From BJHL01 sp040378885 (GTDB taxonomy: Bacteria; Planctomycetota; Phycisphaerae; Phycisphaerales; UBA1924), in assembly GCA_046316615.1 (NCBI GenBank), contig JBKDAN010000069.1:18687-82686 (forward strand): a stretch of DNA of 64,000 nt. The letters run 5' to 3'. Under the pieces are notes generated by a model. That model ran no database searches, was not told the DNA's origin, and saw nothing but the letters and a program-made list of their open reading frames with translations. How positions within the stretch are numbered: the first letter of the stretch is position 1; each line of letters begins with the position of its first letter. The position numbers and the translations under genes are program-made. Below are positions 8,692-17,405 of the stretch, piece by piece.

Positions 8692-9175
8692 TGGACTTGG
8701 CGCCTTCGATGTGCGCGGGAACCGGGGCAATGGTGCCGGCACGCTCATCGGCCAGACGCTGCATGAGCAGCACCCAGGTTTCGCGTTCATACTGCAGCAG
8801 CTCGATGGCCTTGTCGACCTTCACCACGTCCTTCTCGTGCGAACCTTCGATGAGCTGGGTGTAGATGAAGGTGTAGAGACCCTTGATGTTGGCGGCGAGT
8901 TCGGGGTTGATCTCGGCGCGGATCGTCGTCATGAGTTCGAAGACGATGTCACGGCAGCTTGACAGACCCGTGAAGCTCTGCTCGTAGTTCTTCTGCAGCA
9001 GACCTTCGCGACCCTGCTGCGCGAACTTAATCGCGCCGTCGAGCAGCATGAGGCGGAGCTCTTCAGGGCTCGCGCTCATGACCTTGGTTCGCAGGTACGC
9101 GTTGGCTTGCTGCGTCTTTGTGTTGTTCACAAACGCGGTTCCGGCAGGCTTGGTCGTTTGCTCGCTGTACTGCAT
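8675..9175 (-). CDS. fliS: Flagellar secretion chaperone FliS
   Basis: FliS binds the C-terminus of newly made flagellin in the cytoplasm and keeps it export-competent. The 166-residue protein has the hallmark NAYLRTKVMSASPEELRLML helix near its N-terminus, then LLDGAIKFAQQG, followed by helices with ELMTTIRAEINPELAANIKGLY. The N-terminal ~20 residues and C-terminal ~15 are extensions relative to the usual ~130 residues. An alternative GTG start lies seven codons upstream. It is downstream of fliD in the same orientation with a 113-base gap, the standard fliD-fliS order, so a shared transcript is likely. No flagellin gene is in the window. Confidence 0.93.
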   Translation of the reverse strand: MQYSEQTTKPAGTAFVNNTKTQQANAYLRTKVMSASPEELRLMLLDGAIKFAQQGREGLLQKNYEQSFTGLSSCRDIVFELMTTIRAEINPELAANIKGLYTFIYTQLIEGSHEKDVVKVDKAIELLQYERETWVLLMQRLADERAGTIAPVPAHIEGAKSISVQG

Positions 9176-9288
9176 GGACTTTTCTATCGGTCTCACTCAG
9201 ACGCGGGTTTATTGGCTCACACACTTCGACGAGCAATTTCTGAAATTCGCGCTTTATCCCAGCCAACGCGAGGGTTTACGTTGCTGGA

Positions 9289-12231
9289 TCAACGTCGGCC
9301 GGCGGCAGCTGCGATGGTGCCAAGGCTGCTTTGCTGGGTCTGCAGGCGGCCGATGGTGGTTTCCATGGCTTGGAACTGACGTTCGAGGATGCCGCGACGC
9401 GTGTCGAGACGAGCGGTGAGAGCCTCGATGCGGCGGTTCTGAATGCCGATCTGGCTGTCAAGGCCGCGACTGCGACTGGTGAGCGTGCCCGACACGGTGC
9501 CGACGTAGCGATCAATCGCCTGCTCGAACTGACCCATGATGCCCAGACTGCTGAACTGCGCCGGGCCCGACTGGTTCACGGTGATGCCCTGCGACACGAC
9601 GCGCGGACCTTCGTTGACCTGCGTGCGGCTGGCGAAAAGACGCTCAACGGCTTCGGGATCGGTCGCGAGCGCGTTGCGGAACTTCTCTTCGTCGAACTTC
9701 AGTTCCTTGCCGCCTGCCGCGACCGTGATGCCGATGTCGGTCAATCGCTGATAGCGACCGCTGACGTTCTGCGCACGCTGACCCACGAGGCGGAAGAGCG
9801 TGGAGCGCACTTCGTTGATGACGCCGTCACCCAGCAGCGGGCCGCGGGTTTCGTTCTCTTCGTCGTAGTCCGTGAGCCTATCGATGCGGCCGGACGCGTC
9901 ATTGAATGCCTTGATGAAGGCGTTGACGCCTTCGAGCACGCGATCGGTATCGCCCGCGATGCTGAGCGAAACAGGCGTGGTGCCGGTGACCGCCTTGAGA
10001 TCAACCTTGACACCGGGAATCACGCCGTCGAGCGTGTTGGTGCTGCTGGTCGCAACGATGGAAGTAGCGACATCGCCGCCACCCACGAAGGCCAGTGCAT
10101 CCTGCCCGGCATCGAGCTGAGTGAGACCCAGATTGAACGCGCCGGGGTCCACGACCATGCGACCCGCGGAACCGGTATCTCGTGCGGTGAGTGACAGGCG
10201 GAACGGCGTGCTGCCGATGCCGTCGCGCATGACGGCGGCCTGCACACCCACACCTGCTTCGTTGATCTTCGTGACGACCTGATCGAGCGTGTCGCCCACG
10301 GCAAACGTGATCGTGCGCTCTTGCGAGCCGTCGATGCGGTTGAGATCACCCACGCCTGTGCCCGTGGCGGCGCCGGCGATGCCCAGCGAACGAGCGACGG
10401 AGCCGGTGGTATCTTCGACCTTGATGCGGGCGGAGCCGGTGCCGGTGTCGTAGAGCTCGATGCCGTCACCGTTCGCATTGATGCGGGCCTTGACCAGCAG
10501 CGACGTGCCGCCACCTGTGCCCGTGGTGGTCGCCGCATTGATCTCGCGGACGAGTTCGCCCAGCGTCTTGGTGTCTTCGCCAATGTCAATGGTGGCGATC
10601 TGGCCCTGACTATCGGTGATGCGGAAGCGGCCGATGCCGATGCCTGCGCCGCCATTGAGCGAGCTCACCTGCGTGGCTTCGCTGATGTACTGCTTCTGCA
10701 GATTGCGGCCGGTGACCGTCGTCGCTGCGACGCCTGTGAGGGACGTCTCAATACCGAGCCAATCGGCTGTGTTTTCGATGACGGTGTCGGCGGGGTTGGT
10801 ATCTTCGGTGCCTCGAATGATGAGATTACCGGTGCCGCCCGTCTGGTCGACGACTTGGATTCCCGTGCCGCGCTGGTTCAGCGAGACTTTGAGCTTGGGC
10901 TGACCGTTGGAAAGCGTGCCGCTGGCGGTTTCGATCGCGCGCATCGCGCTGCTGAAGTCGCCACCTGAGGGCAATGTCACAGCGAAGGTCGAACCATCGC
11001 GCAATCGCACGTTGAGAGCGCCGTCGCCTTGAATACCAAGGCCGCCCGCGAGGCTGTTGGACAGGATGCTGTTCATGCCCGCGAGGACGCGAGAACCGTT
11101 GAGCGTGGTGCCCGAGCCGTTGAGCAGGCCCAGATCGCGTGCGGTGCTGCTTGCAAATGCGCCGGGCGCTTCACTCGCGGAGATGGTGCGTGTGCCGGTC
11201 GTGTCGACGATTTCGATGCGGTTTTCTGCGGTGTTGACACGGGCCTGCACATCGCTGAAGCCGGCGGTACTGAGTGCGGCGTTCATGCGATCGAGCACGC
11301 CCCCCACTGTCGTCGGCGCAGCGGCCGACTTGACGAGCTTGGGCGGCGTCTGCGTGTTGTCCATCGTGTACACGTCAGAGATGTTGACGTTGACGGCGGT
11401 CGCGCCGACGTTGATGACGAAGCTGGTGAAGGTCTCGCTCGCCGTGTTGAGGCGTGTGTTGACACCATTGCCGTCATTCAGCGTGCTGAGGCTTGTGTTG
11501 CGATTGATGCCGTAGACGTTCTGGCCTGAAAGCGTGCCCGTGGCGGTCCCTGCGATGCCCAGACTTTCAGCGGTGGTGCCGCCACCTGCGCTGGCGATAG
11601 TGACGACGGCGCCCGCGTTGTCCTTGATGACGAATCGGCCGCCTTCTGCGGTCGCGGTAATGTTGAGCGTGCCCGTGCCGTTGAGTGCGGTGAGTACGTC
11701 GTTGACAGTGGTGGCGCGAGAGAGATCAACCGTCGCGCTTGCGCTGCCGGCGGTAACGACGATGCGACCGCGCGAGATGCCCTGACCGTCGTTGAAGTCA
11801 GCGAGGGCCACATCGTTGTCAAGGCGGGCCTTGGCGCTTTCCACGGTGATGCTGGAAATGCCCACGCCGCTGGTGTTGCGGTCGGCGAAGCCGCGCGAAA
11901 GCAATTGCTGCGCGCTGACGAGGCGCTCGACGCGCACGCTGTACGTACCGGGCGCTGCGCTGTTGCTGGCGGTGGCGGTCAGGGCGTCTTCGTTGCTGCT
12001 GGTGGCGGCTTTGGTCTTGAAGAGATTCTCAAGGCGGAACGCGCTGGCGGCCGTCTTGATGCTGCTGAGGCGCGAGTTGATGTCGAGGTAGGCAGCGTTC
12101 TGCTGCTGCAACTGCGCGACGCGTCGCTGCACCAAGATGCGCGACCGACCCTCGACCGCCAGAATCTGGTCGATCAGGGACTTGCTGTCGATACCGCTGA
12201 AGACGCCGGTGCTCGTGCTGATGCCGCTCAT
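9289..12231 (-). CDS. fliD: Flagellar hook-associated protein 2 (filament cap) FliD, unusually long
   Basis: FliD forms the cap at the flagellum tip under which flagellin polymerises. The start MSGISTSTGVFSGIDSKSLI and the coiled-coil RILVQRRVAQLQQQNAAYLD are typical of the N-terminal D0 region, and SAQQLLSRGF follows. The C-terminus has the matching coiled coil (RRIEALTARLDTRRGIL, then QFQAMETTIGRLQTQQSSL). At 980 residues it is about twice the usual length. The extra middle consists of repeated modules resembling flagellin hook-IN domains (repeated patterns like TVNDVLTALN, TLGELVREIN and LDQVVTKINEAG, each followed by a strand such as IELYDTGTG). A small flagellar-type ORF lies upstream and fliS downstream. 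Confidence 0.92.
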   Translation of the reverse strand: MSGISTSTGVFSGIDSKSLIDQILAVEGRSRILVQRRVAQLQQQNAAYLDINSRLSSIKTAASAFRLENLFKTKAATSSNEDALTATASNSAAPGTYSVRVERLVSAQQLLSRGFADRNTSGVGISSITVESAKARLDNDVALADFNDGQGISRGRIVVTAGSASATVDLSRATTVNDVLTALNGTGTLNITATAEGGRFVIKDNAGAVVTIASAGGGTTAESLGIAGTATGTLSGQNVYGINRNTSLSTLNDGNGVNTRLNTASETFTSFVINVGATAVNVNISDVYTMDNTQTPPKLVKSAAAPTTVGGVLDRMNAALSTAGFSDVQARVNTAENRIEIVDTTGTRTISASEAPGAFASSTARDLGLLNGSGTTLNGSRVLAGMNSILSNSLAGGLGIQGDGALNVRLRDGSTFAVTLPSGGDFSSAMRAIETASGTLSNGQPKLKVSLNQRGTGIQVVDQTGGTGNLIIRGTEDTNPADTVIENTADWLGIETSLTGVAATTVTGRNLQKQYISEATQVSSLNGGAGIGIGRFRITDSQGQIATIDIGEDTKTLGELVREINAATTTGTGGGTSLLVKARINANGDGIELYDTGTGSARIKVEDTTGSVARSLGIAGAATGTGVGDLNRIDGSQERTITFAVGDTLDQVVTKINEAGVGVQAAVMRDGIGSTPFRLSLTARDTGSAGRMVVDPGAFNLGLTQLDAGQDALAFVGGGDVATSIVATSSTNTLDGVIPGVKVDLKAVTGTTPVSLSIAGDTDRVLEGVNAFIKAFNDASGRIDRLTDYDEENETRGPLLGDGVINEVRSTLFRLVGQRAQNVSGRYQRLTDIGITVAAGGKELKFDEEKFRNALATDPEAVERLFASRTQVNEGPRVVSQGITVNQSGPAQFSSLGIMGQFEQAIDRYVGTVSGTLTSRSRGLDSQIGIQNRRIEALTARLDTRRGILERQFQAMETTIGRLQTQQSSLGTIAAAAGRR

Positions 12232-12301
12232 GCTTCACCTTCCGTGGTCGATGGGGATTCCATCGGGAATGACAACCGAAAGTCCACGCAAAACCAGTGC
12301 C

Positions 12302-12541
12302 TTACGCAGCTTTGCGCGTAGGCCGCCAGCGCAAGTTGCGCGTTGCGTCGACGCCAGCCCACCGCTTGCCGTCAGTCACGGCACCGGTCCAGGCGGGCTG
12401 GACAAAGTCGTCATCCCCCGTGCGGATGCTGGGAACATGGAGGCCGTCGCGACGAAGGGCCATGAGGTCCATGGCCCATTGGCTCAGCACTCGGGCATAA
12501 AGACGCTGGGCGACTTGTTCGACTTCGGTGAGACCTTGCAT
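12302..12541 (-). CDS. Small protein upstream of fliD (candidate flagellar-associated)
   Basis: A 79-residue ORF beginning MQGLTEVEQVAQRLYARVL, 70 bases upstream of fliD on the same strand. The start is well supported: GGAGG lies six bases before the ATG on the minus strand. The N-terminal ~30 residues look like an amphipathic helix and the rest is basic, without membrane segments. No family was recognised. Small FlaG-like proteins often sit at this place in other genomes, but there is no clear sequence match, so a flagellar role is inferred from position only. Confidence 0.5.
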   Translation of the reverse strand: MQGLTEVEQVAQRLYARVLSQWAMDLMALRRDGLHVPSIRTGDDDFVQPAWTGAVTDGKRWAGVDATRNLRWRPTRKAA

Positions 12542-12781
12542 GACCGACCTCCGTGTGTGGTGAAACGCGCCCATCCGTGGGCAGAGAGGAGATCGGCGTG
12601 GTTTGAGGGGCGATTGAGCGGAAGTGGTTCAGAGTCGGGTTATGTACGCATCTTGCGCGATGATTCGGACCGTGCAGGCGGTTCTTGCGCGAGAACTTTT
12701 TCCGAACCGAGGGGCGGCCGGGGTTCGTATCGACGGGACCAACGGGCGGGCGACGGCTCGCCGATACTGTTGGTCCCGCCC

Positions 12782-13480
12782 ATGAGTGACTCCGCTGAGA
12801 CAACGTCGCCCAGTGTTCCGCCGCCGCTTGCGTTAACGCGCGTGGGAGCGGGGCTGCTTGCCTTGGCGGCGTTGGTGTCGGCCCTCGGTGTGGCGGGTAT
12901 CGCGCTGCTGCGCGGTGCGCAGCCTTACTGGCTGCTGGTGGGCATGGAAGCATGCATCGTGATGGCGGGCGTGTTTGGCGTGCTCTTTCTCCGACGCAAG
13001 TTTGACGCGGGGCCGGCGATGACACTGCTGTGCATCGCCGGGACGATTTTCGCCGCTGGGTTCTTGAGTTGGCTTGCGGTCCGGAGCGGCATCAAGCTGC
13101 AGGGTGATCGATCAATCGATGTGAAGATGGTGATGCTCGCACGGGTCGGCATCGCGGCGGCGCTGGTGGCACTGGCGAGCTTTGAAGTGCTGCGTCGCAA
13201 CCGCCAGAGCATCGGACTCATCGGTCGCGCGGTTGCGACTGGTGTGCCGCTGGCCATCATCGTGGGCGGGCTGTATGTGGGGCGCGAGGCACTCGCATCA
13301 CAGCAAGCGGTGCCCGCGTGGATCGTGTGGACACTGGTGAGCATTAGCGTCGTCATTGCGATGGGGCTGCTGTGCGCGTGCGGGCACTTTGTGATTCGCG
13401 CGTTTGAAATGGGGCGTCCTGAGAGTGCGGCGAGCAAGCCAGTAACAGAAACGGCAGGCCCGACGCCTGCCGCTTCGTGA
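12782..13480 (+). CDS. Hypothetical six-segment membrane protein
   Basis: 232 residues with about six hydrophobic segments (roughly 17-40, 48-68, 76-100, 115-135, 150-170 and 180-205) and a polar Thr/Pro-rich tail. No motif or family was recognised. The open frame extends far upstream, but that part is the shadow of fliD and the small ORF. The ATG that begins MSDSAETTSPSVPPP just before the first membrane segment is the sensible start. It is divergent from the flagellar block and convergent with the HtrA gene, 21 bases away. Confidence 0.6.
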   Translation: MSDSAETTSPSVPPPLALTRVGAGLLALAALVSALGVAGIALLRGAQPYWLLVGMEACIVMAGVFGVLFLRRKFDAGPAMTLLCIAGTIFAAGFLSWLAVRSGIKLQGDRSIDVKMVMLARVGIAAALVALASFEVLRRNRQSIGLIGRAVATGVPLAIIVGGLYVGREALASQQAVPAWIVWTLVSISVVIAMGLLCACGHFVIRAFEMGRPESAASKPVTETAGPTPAAS

Positions 13481-13501
13481 AGACTTGCTCTGGTTCGTCG
13501 A

Positions 13502-14902
13502 TCAATCCTGCACAACAAGATTACCGCGGCGGTAGCGGTTGTCGCCAATGGGCCGCAGCACGTTGAGACGCACGCCATCACTGAAGTCGACCTTGCTGAG
13601 GGCCTCACGCAACTGATCGATGGTGTCGTAGCCGCGGCCGTTGACGCTGACGATCAGGTCGTTCTCACGCAGGCCCGACATCGCGGCGCGGCCGGTTTCC
13701 TGGATGTTGACGACCGCAACGACAGTCTCGTTTTCGAGTTCGAGGCCGCGGATGTTCGACGCGGGCACAGCGGCGACTTCGATGCCGAGTTCGTTGAGGT
13801 ACACGAAACCACGGGCGGCGCTGAGATCGCCCAGCGTGGCCTGCACGGTCCGCACTTCGCCATCGCGGCGGACTTCGATATTCACCTTGCTGCCGGCGGG
13901 CGTTGCGGCGATGGCGTTGCGAAGGCGTTGCAAGGGCAACGCGTTACCTTGGAAGCGCGTGATGATGTCACCGGTCTTGAGGCCGGCTTTGTCGGCGGGG
14001 CTGCCTTCAACGATGTTCTGCACAACGACGCCGCCGTCACGTTCGTCGACCATATCGACACCCAAGAAGCCGCGAGCGACGCGACCAGAGCGGACGATGG
14101 AATCGAGGACGTTCTTGACGGTGTTGCTGGGAATCGCGAAACCGATGCCGTCGTAGCCGCCCGTGCGGCTGGCGATGGCGGTGTTGATGCCGACGATCTG
14201 ACCTTCGAGATTGAGCAGCGGACCGCCCGAGTTGCCTGGATTGATGGCGGCGTCGGTCTGGATGTAGTCTTCGAAACTCACGCCGGTTTCGCGCGGGGTG
14301 ACGGTGCGGCCCTTGGCACTGATGATGCCCTGCGTGACGGAGTTGTCGAGGCCAAAGGGACTGCCGATAGCGACGACCCACTCGCCCACTTCGATCTGAT
14401 CGCTGTCCGCAAAGTCGACAGCGGGCAGAGACTGGCCTTCGACATCGATCTTGAGCACGGCGAGGTCGGTTGCTTCGTCGGTACCCAAGATGCGCGCGTC
14501 GTACTCGCGCTCGTCGTTGAGCTTGACGCGGAGTTTGTCAGCTCCGCGGATGACGTGGTTGTTGGTGATGATCACGCCATCTTCACTGACGATGACGCCG
14601 CTCCCCAGGCCTGCCTGCTGCAGGTTGGCGCGGCCGACGGGCCGACCGAACCAGTCGGTGGGCGTGACGGTGCGGAGCTGGGTGATGTGGACGACGGACT
14701 TCTCGCGGCGCTCAGCAACAGTCTTGAAGACGCGCGAGAGGCGCTTGGCGAAAGCGAAGTCTTCGGCAGTCGCTGTGTCGTTTGTGGATTGCGCCAGTGC
14801 GGGGGTGCCCGCCGTGAGGGCGAGCGCGCAGGCGCCGAGAGCGAGCGAGCGAACAAGCGAACGAGCGAACGAAGGGGAACGCGTCGAAGTGATTGTGCTC
14901 AT
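13502..14902 (-). CDS. Do/HtrA (DegP/DegQ)-family periplasmic serine protease with two PDZ domains
   Basis: An envelope quality-control protease of 466 residues. A signal peptide ends near residue 38 (ALTAGTPALAQS). The trypsin-like domain follows with the catalytic triad His116 (TNNHVI), Asp146 (ATDLAVL) and Ser225 (GNSGGPLL). Two PDZ domains lie at roughly 275-365 and 375-460, each with a visible carboxylate-binding-type segment (GFLGVDM and GLRENDLIVSVNG). The length is standard for DegP/DegQ. The signal-peptide region is odd: codons for FARSLVRSLA are made of the R2 dispersed repeat found between genes elsewhere in this window. The family is certain; DegP versus DegQ cannot be separated. 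Confidence 0.93.
   Translation of the reverse strand: MSTITSTRSPSFARSLVRSLALGACALALTAGTPALAQSTNDTATAEDFAFAKRLSRVFKTVAERREKSVVHITQLRTVTPTDWFGRPVGRANLQQAGLGSGVIVSEDGVIITNNHVIRGADKLRVKLNDEREYDARILGTDEATDLAVLKIDVEGQSLPAVDFADSDQIEVGEWVVAIGSPFGLDNSVTQGIISAKGRTVTPRETGVSFEDYIQTDAAINPGNSGGPLLNLEGQIVGINTAIASRTGGYDGIGFAIPSNTVKNVLDSIVRSGRVARGFLGVDMVDERDGGVVVQNIVEGSPADKAGLKTGDIITRFQGNALPLQRLRNAIAATPAGSKVNIEVRRDGEVRTVQATLGDLSAARGFVYLNELGIEVAAVPASNIRGLELENETVVAVVNIQETGRAAMSGLRENDLIVSVNGRGYDTIDQLREALSKVDFSDGVRLNVLRPIGDNRYRRGNLVVQD
14841..14871. repeat. Dispersed repeat family R2, copy b, inside the HtrA signal-peptide codons
   Basis: GAGCGAACAAGCGAACGAG-type sequence, the reverse complement of the copy at 5441-5474 and the same orientation as the one at 63786-63810. 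Here it is translated as part of the HtrA signal peptide. Confidence 0.7.
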
Positions 14903-14983
14903 GGTGCGTTAGATTCGGTTGCGGGCGCCGGGTTGCAGGGCGTGCATCCGAGCGATGCCTGAACGCCGATGCCCAAGGCTGAT

Positions 14984-15448
14984 TCACATGCCATACTCGG
15001 CCCACGACGAGCTGGTTTCCGTCACGCGGACGCGCTCAACCGTGAGACCGGCGGGCAGGCGGTAGACGTTGCCGTCTTTGGCCGTGAACGACTGACCAAT
15101 CTTGCCCGCCAGTTCCTCATAGATGAGCCGGGCCATGACTTCCGTCGTCGGATCTTGATTGGGCACCAAGATAATGCGTTCGGCAAGGTTGCCGGTTCCC
15201 ATAAAACCTTTGGCCCGATCGTCTTGCGAGTTGACGGCAAGGCTGTGGTCAAAGCGATCCACAAACTCGCTGACGGCAAGTTTGAGGGCCTTGAAGTCGC
15301 ACACCATGTCGTTCTCGTCGAGGAAGGGCGCCGAGACGACAACCTCAACCCGGCGGGAGTGGCCGTGCGGGAACTTGCAGCGGCCCGGATGCTTCATGAG
15401 CATGTGGCCTGACTCGACTTCGAAGGATTTGGAGATGCGATACTTCAA
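14984..15448 (-). CDS. queD: 6-pyruvoyl-tetrahydropterin synthase / 6-carboxytetrahydropterin synthase (QueD-like)
   Basis: 154 residues of the PTPS/QueD fold. In queuosine synthesis QueD converts dihydroneopterin triphosphate to 6-carboxy-tetrahydropterin. The zinc-binding and catalytic pattern is visible: the first His in VESGHML, the catalytic Cys in GRCKFPHGHS, and the two ligand His in that same FPHGHS motif. MVCDFKALK and DRFDHSLAV follow, the latter with the catalytic DH pair. C-terminal VRVTETSSSWAEY contains the substrate-binding Glu. No other queuosine gene is adjacent, so a role in tetrahydropterin rather than queuosine synthesis cannot be excluded. Confidence 0.88.
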   Translation of the reverse strand: MKYRISKSFEVESGHMLMKHPGRCKFPHGHSRRVEVVVSAPFLDENDMVCDFKALKLAVSEFVDRFDHSLAVNSQDDRAKGFMGTGNLAERIILVPNQDPTTEVMARLIYEELAGKIGQSFTAKDGNVYRLPAGLTVERVRVTETSSSWAEYGM

Positions 15449-15496
15449 GCGGGGTAAGGGTAGGGGCGAAGGCTACAGGCAAACTGCGGGAAACGC

Positions 15497-17284
15497 TCAG
15501 CTGACCAACTCACCCTGCAGACTCAGGTTGTTCGCGCCGGTGATGCGCGCCTTGACGATGCGGCCAATGAGATCTTGGGCGGTCGCGCCGGGCTGATCGA
15601 TGAAGACGATCAGGTCGCCATCGGTGCGGCAGGCGAGTTGCACGGTTTCCGCGACGCCCATCACGCCCCCACTCCCACTCGCAGTGTCGCAGGCACCGGT
15701 GGTGCAGCAGGCGTCGTCGTTCGTGTCTTCGAGCGCTTCAAGGCTGCGACCCCCGATCGTGATGGCGACCTGGCCGGCCTTCCGGATATCGCTGCTGGTC
15801 TTGCCTGCCTTCTTGAGCGTCTGGCGGCTCAGGCCTTCGACCATCACATCGAAGGTGCGGCCGATCTGTTCGCGGCTGATTTCGTCGGCGATCTTGTTCT
15901 GCAGTGCAAGCAGTTCGTTGTTGCGGGTGCGCTTCACTTCTTCGGGCACGTCGTCGGCCATTTTGTCGTACGCAATGGTGCCGGGCCGCGGCGAGTACTT
16001 GAAGATGAACGCGTTCTTGTAGTTGCAGCGCACGAGGAACTGCTTGGTGAGCTGGAAGTCTTCGTCGGTTTCCGTGGGGAAGCCAACGATGAAGTCGCCA
16101 CTGAGCATGAGCGGGCGACCGATTTCTGGCTGATCGAGAATGGCCCGGGCACGGTCGAGGAACTCAAGATACTCCGCGACGGTGTAGCCGCGGTTCATGG
16201 CTTTGAGCAGGCGGTCGCTGCCGCTCTGGGCGGGGACGTGCAGATAGCGGCAAATGCGCGGGTGATCACGAATCACCTCGAGCACATCATCGCCAAAGTC
16301 GCGCGGGTAACTGGTCACGAATCGAAGACGCTGAATCGCGGGCACTTCATCGTGAATGCGACGCAGGAGATCGGCGAAGGTGGTGACATTTGCGCCCGCG
16401 AAGGGATCGCGGCGGTGGCCACCGGCGAAACTGCGGCCTTTTTGCGGCTGGACGATGCCATCGACAGTAACGGCGGCGCCGTGTTCAAATCGGTAGTGGT
16501 TAACGGTCTGGCCCAGCAGCGTGATCTCGACCACGCCCGCATCGGCGAGTTTCTTGCACTCGTCGATGATGTGCTCGGGCGGACGGTGAACCTCGGCTCC
16601 GCGCGTAAATGGCACCACGCAGTAAGTACAGAACTTGTTGCAGCCGCGCGTGATGCGGACGTAGGCGCTGCGTTGCACGGGGCCGTCATCATCGAGGGGC
16701 GAGATGCTGCGCGACAGGTCGAGCATCTCGAGCGAATCGCCCGCGGCGGCGAGGGTCGCGCTGCGGCGGGACGCGCTGCCTTGCAGGGCGACTTGGTTGG
16801 CGGAGATGAGTTCGATCTTCCTCTTTTTGCGGGGGGTGTTGCTGGTGGCAGGGTCGCTCGCGTTGCGAGCGACATCGCCGTCGGGGACGGCGATGCCACC
16901 TGAACTCTCCAGACTCTCGCGCGTGCGGACGGCGTTGTCGAGCAAGCCCGGCAGTTTGTCGAGTTCGGCAGGGCCCACGAGCACGTCGACCACGGGCATG
17001 CGCTTGATGAGGTCCACACCGTCGCGCTCGGCCATGCAGCCCAGCACGCCCACGATGAGCGTGGGGTCGGCGGCTTTGCGTTCCTTCAGTTCGCCTAGGC
17101 GGCTCCAGACCTTCTGCTCGGCGTGTTCGCGCACGCTGCACGTGTTGTAGAGCACGACGTTTGCGTCGTCGCTGGTGGTGACGAAGCGATAGCCCAGACT
17201 GCGCAACTGGCCGGCGACCAGCTCGCTGTCGAGTTCGTTCATCTGACAGCCGAAAGTTTCGAGATAGACGGTGCGGGTGGACAT
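15497..17284 (-). CDS. miaB: tRNA-2-methylthio-N6-dimethylallyladenosine synthase MiaB, with insertions
   Basis: MiaB is a radical-SAM methylthiotransferase acting on i6A37 of tRNAs. The N-terminal UPF0004 domain begins TVYLETFGCQMNELDSEL and has Cys in YNTCSVREHA and LGCMAER for the second 4Fe-4S cluster. The radical-SAM motif is RGCNKFCTYCVVP, and a TRAM domain closes the protein. At 595 residues it exceeds the usual ~450-480. One extra block of ~90 residues lies before the radical-SAM motif and contains the in-frame palindromic element at 16844-16900. Another, inside the TRAM region, is Cys-rich (DDACCTTGACD). The ATG that begins MSTRTVYLE is the start; the frame is open 74 codons more but without similarity. 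It is divergent from the histidine kinase. Confidence 0.93.
   Translation of the reverse strand: MSTRTVYLETFGCQMNELDSELVAGQLRSLGYRFVTTSDDANVVLYNTCSVREHAEQKVWSRLGELKERKAADPTLIVGVLGCMAERDGVDLIKRMPVVDVLVGPAELDKLPGLLDNAVRTRESLESSGGIAVPDGDVARNASDPATSNTPRKKRKIELISANQVALQGSASRRSATLAAAGDSLEMLDLSRSISPLDDDGPVQRSAYVRITRGCNKFCTYCVVPFTRGAEVHRPPEHIIDECKKLADAGVVEITLLGQTVNHYRFEHGAAVTVDGIVQPQKGRSFAGGHRRDPFAGANVTTFADLLRRIHDEVPAIQRLRFVTSYPRDFGDDVLEVIRDHPRICRYLHVPAQSGSDRLLKAMNRGYTVAEYLEFLDRARAILDQPEIGRPLMLSGDFIVGFPTETDEDFQLTKQFLVRCNYKNAFIFKYSPRPGTIAYDKMADDVPEEVKRTRNNELLALQNKIADEISREQIGRTFDVMVEGLSRQTLKKAGKTSSDIRKAGQVAITIGGRSLEALEDTNDDACCTTGACDTASGSGGVMGVAETVQLACRTDGDLIVFIDQPGATAQDLIGRIVKARITGANNLSLQGELVS
16844..16900. 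repeat. Palindromic element with twin 9-3-9 hairpins inside miaB
   Basis: Two perfect hairpins abut exactly: 16853-16873 (GTCGCTCGC, loop GTT, GCGAGCGAC) and 16874-16894 (ATCGCCGTC, loop GGG, GACGGCGAT). They are enclosed by a 7-bp outer stem GGTGGCA (16844-16850) and TGCCACC (16894-16900). Together this makes a cruciform-like three-way element of 57 bases, i.e. 19 codons in frame, translated on the minus strand as GGIAVPDGDVARNASDPAT. Confidence 0.85.
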
Positions 17285-17405
17285 AAGGAGGGAGCCAACA
17301 AGCGAAAAATGCGAGAATTCTAGCAGGCAGCGAAGGCGATCGCGCCGCGTCCGATACGCGAGGCTTTGCACGCACCGGCAAGACCCGGGCTGCGAAGAAT
17401 GATCC

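Noticed and set aside
12587..12620. Possible sigma28 promoter before the small flagellar ORF
   Set aside because: GCCGAT is present on the minus strand but no TAAA-like box at correct spacing.
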